Shown: positions 63,614-64,000 of the stretch, piece after piece
Layout: each line of letters begins with the position of its first letter
Position numbering within the stretch: the stretch's first letter is position 1
Assembly: GCF_937129525.1 (NCBI RefSeq)
Contig: NZ_CAKZNK010000127.1
Location: forward strand, 19,577-83,576
Direction of reading: 5' to 3'
DNA: 64,000 nucleotides
DNA from: an uncultured Chloroflexus sp.
GTDB lineage: Bacteria > Chloroflexota > Chloroflexia > Chloroflexales > Chloroflexaceae
The notes under the pieces: model-generated
Seen by the model: only the letters and a program-made list of their open reading frames with translations
The model's database searches: none
What the model was told of the DNA's origin: nothing
Made by a program: the position numbers and the translations under genes

Positions 63614-64000
63614 CTAGACAAAGCGCAAACTTATCGGTGGCTGGTCGTGCATCTCGAGGACAAAGAGATCGCCACGCTGGGCCGGAATGGTTGCCGCCAG
63701 AGCGCCTGAAATTACGATGTCACCGGCCTGAAGCGGAATGCCAAAGCTCCGTAGTTTATTCGCCAGCCACGCCACGGCCAGGGCCGGATGACCAAGCGCG
63801 GCAGCGCCGGTTCCAGCCACGGCAGGTCTCCCATTGTGGCTCATCACCATCCCGATAGTGCGCAGATCGCGCGAACGCAATGCTTTACTCCATGGCCCAA
63901 TTGTCAGTCCACCGTATGAGGTTTTTTGCGATACCAGCGCCGCGCATTCTCTTGATACGGAGCATAAAACTCGGCGTTCGCGCCCAGGGTACCGGTGAAT
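63614..64000 (-). pseudogene. 2-oxo-4-pentenoate hydratase / 4-oxalocrotonate decarboxylase family, partial, frameshifted
   Basis: The C-terminal ~128 codons of a fumarylacetoacetate-fold hydratase/decarboxylase gene that continues beyond the right edge. Reading minus from 63999, [19 protein letters not shown] is family-like but soon runs into a stop; in the next frame [17 protein letters not shown] and NGRPAVAGTGAAALGHPALAVAWLANKL continue the same protein to its end at 63614. The switch point is the CGCG run near 63938-63946, where two extra bases (or one missing) explain the shift. True mutation or sequencing error cannot be told from one sequence. Confidence 0.7.

Overview
This window reads as chromosomal DNA of a filamentous anoxygenic phototroph-like member of the Chloroflexota (Chloroflexus/Roseiflexus relatives). 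That placement is inference from gene content: large secreted proteins ending in LPxxxK-type tails, an ADCY10-like cyclase/ATPase/TPR giant, inositol-phosphate synthase, many GAF/PAS and LuxR two-component systems, and GC-rich codon use with abundant GCGC/CGCG runs. No rRNA, tRNA, integrase, transposase or phage genes were seen.

Layout. 0.5-6.3 kb: a PLP-dependent arginine decarboxylase-like enzyme, an OmpR-type regulator with its GAF/PAS histidine kinase, and a B12-binding/radical-SAM-like protein that has lost its cluster cysteines. 6.3-9.8 kb: the minus-strand nadA-nadB-nadC operon for de novo NAD synthesis, with a near-consensus promoter and a palindromic candidate operator in the nadA leader. 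10.3-18.0 kb: a 1403-aa soluble adenylyl cyclase-like protein and a 1173-aa secreted clan-CD (C25-like) peptidase with seven exact heptapeptide repeats. 18.0-23.2 kb: a LuxR-type two-component pair and a membrane-anchored subtilisin. 23.3-30.1 kb: purF, an amidase-signature enzyme, a dense noncoding repeat field with two perfect long palindromes, and a PreP-like M16C metalloprotease. 30.1-43.2 kb: two glycosyltransferases, a His-rich DUF4405-type membrane cytochrome candidate, a STAS regulator, a hydrolase/MFS pair, a deazaflavin oxidoreductase, an ABC-2 exporter fused to a SpoIIM-like domain, and small membrane proteins. 43.3-51.2 kb: glnA with a structured upstream region, myo-inositol-1-phosphate synthase plus a polyprenyl-type GT2, a HpcH/HpaI aldolase, GNAT, enoyl-CoA hydratase and MoxR ATPase.

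51.5-61.3 kb is the defence island: a type III-D CRISPR-Cas effector operon. A Card1/Can2-like CARF nuclease comes first, then from a separate consensus promoter cas10 (GGDD cyclase, no HD domain, eroded zinc ribbon), a Csm3-like RAMP, csx10, a Cas11-like small subunit, two more RAMPs, a csx19 candidate, a fourth RAMP without the cleavage aspartate, and an unrecognised OB-fold-like protein. Most genes are coupled by 4-8 bp overlaps. The expected logic is that the complex binds target RNA, the three aspartate-bearing RAMPs cut it, Cas10 makes cyclic oligoadenylate, and the CARF nuclease responds. No CRISPR array, cas1, cas2 or cas6 lies in the window, so crRNAs must come from elsewhere. A decayed D12 adenine methyltransferase follows.

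The last 1.8 kb holds a lipoprotein-type intradiol dioxygenase-like protein, a 4-oxalocrotonate tautomerase-like small protein, and the 3' end of a 2-oxo acid hydratase/decarboxylase gene that appears frameshifted and runs off the window.
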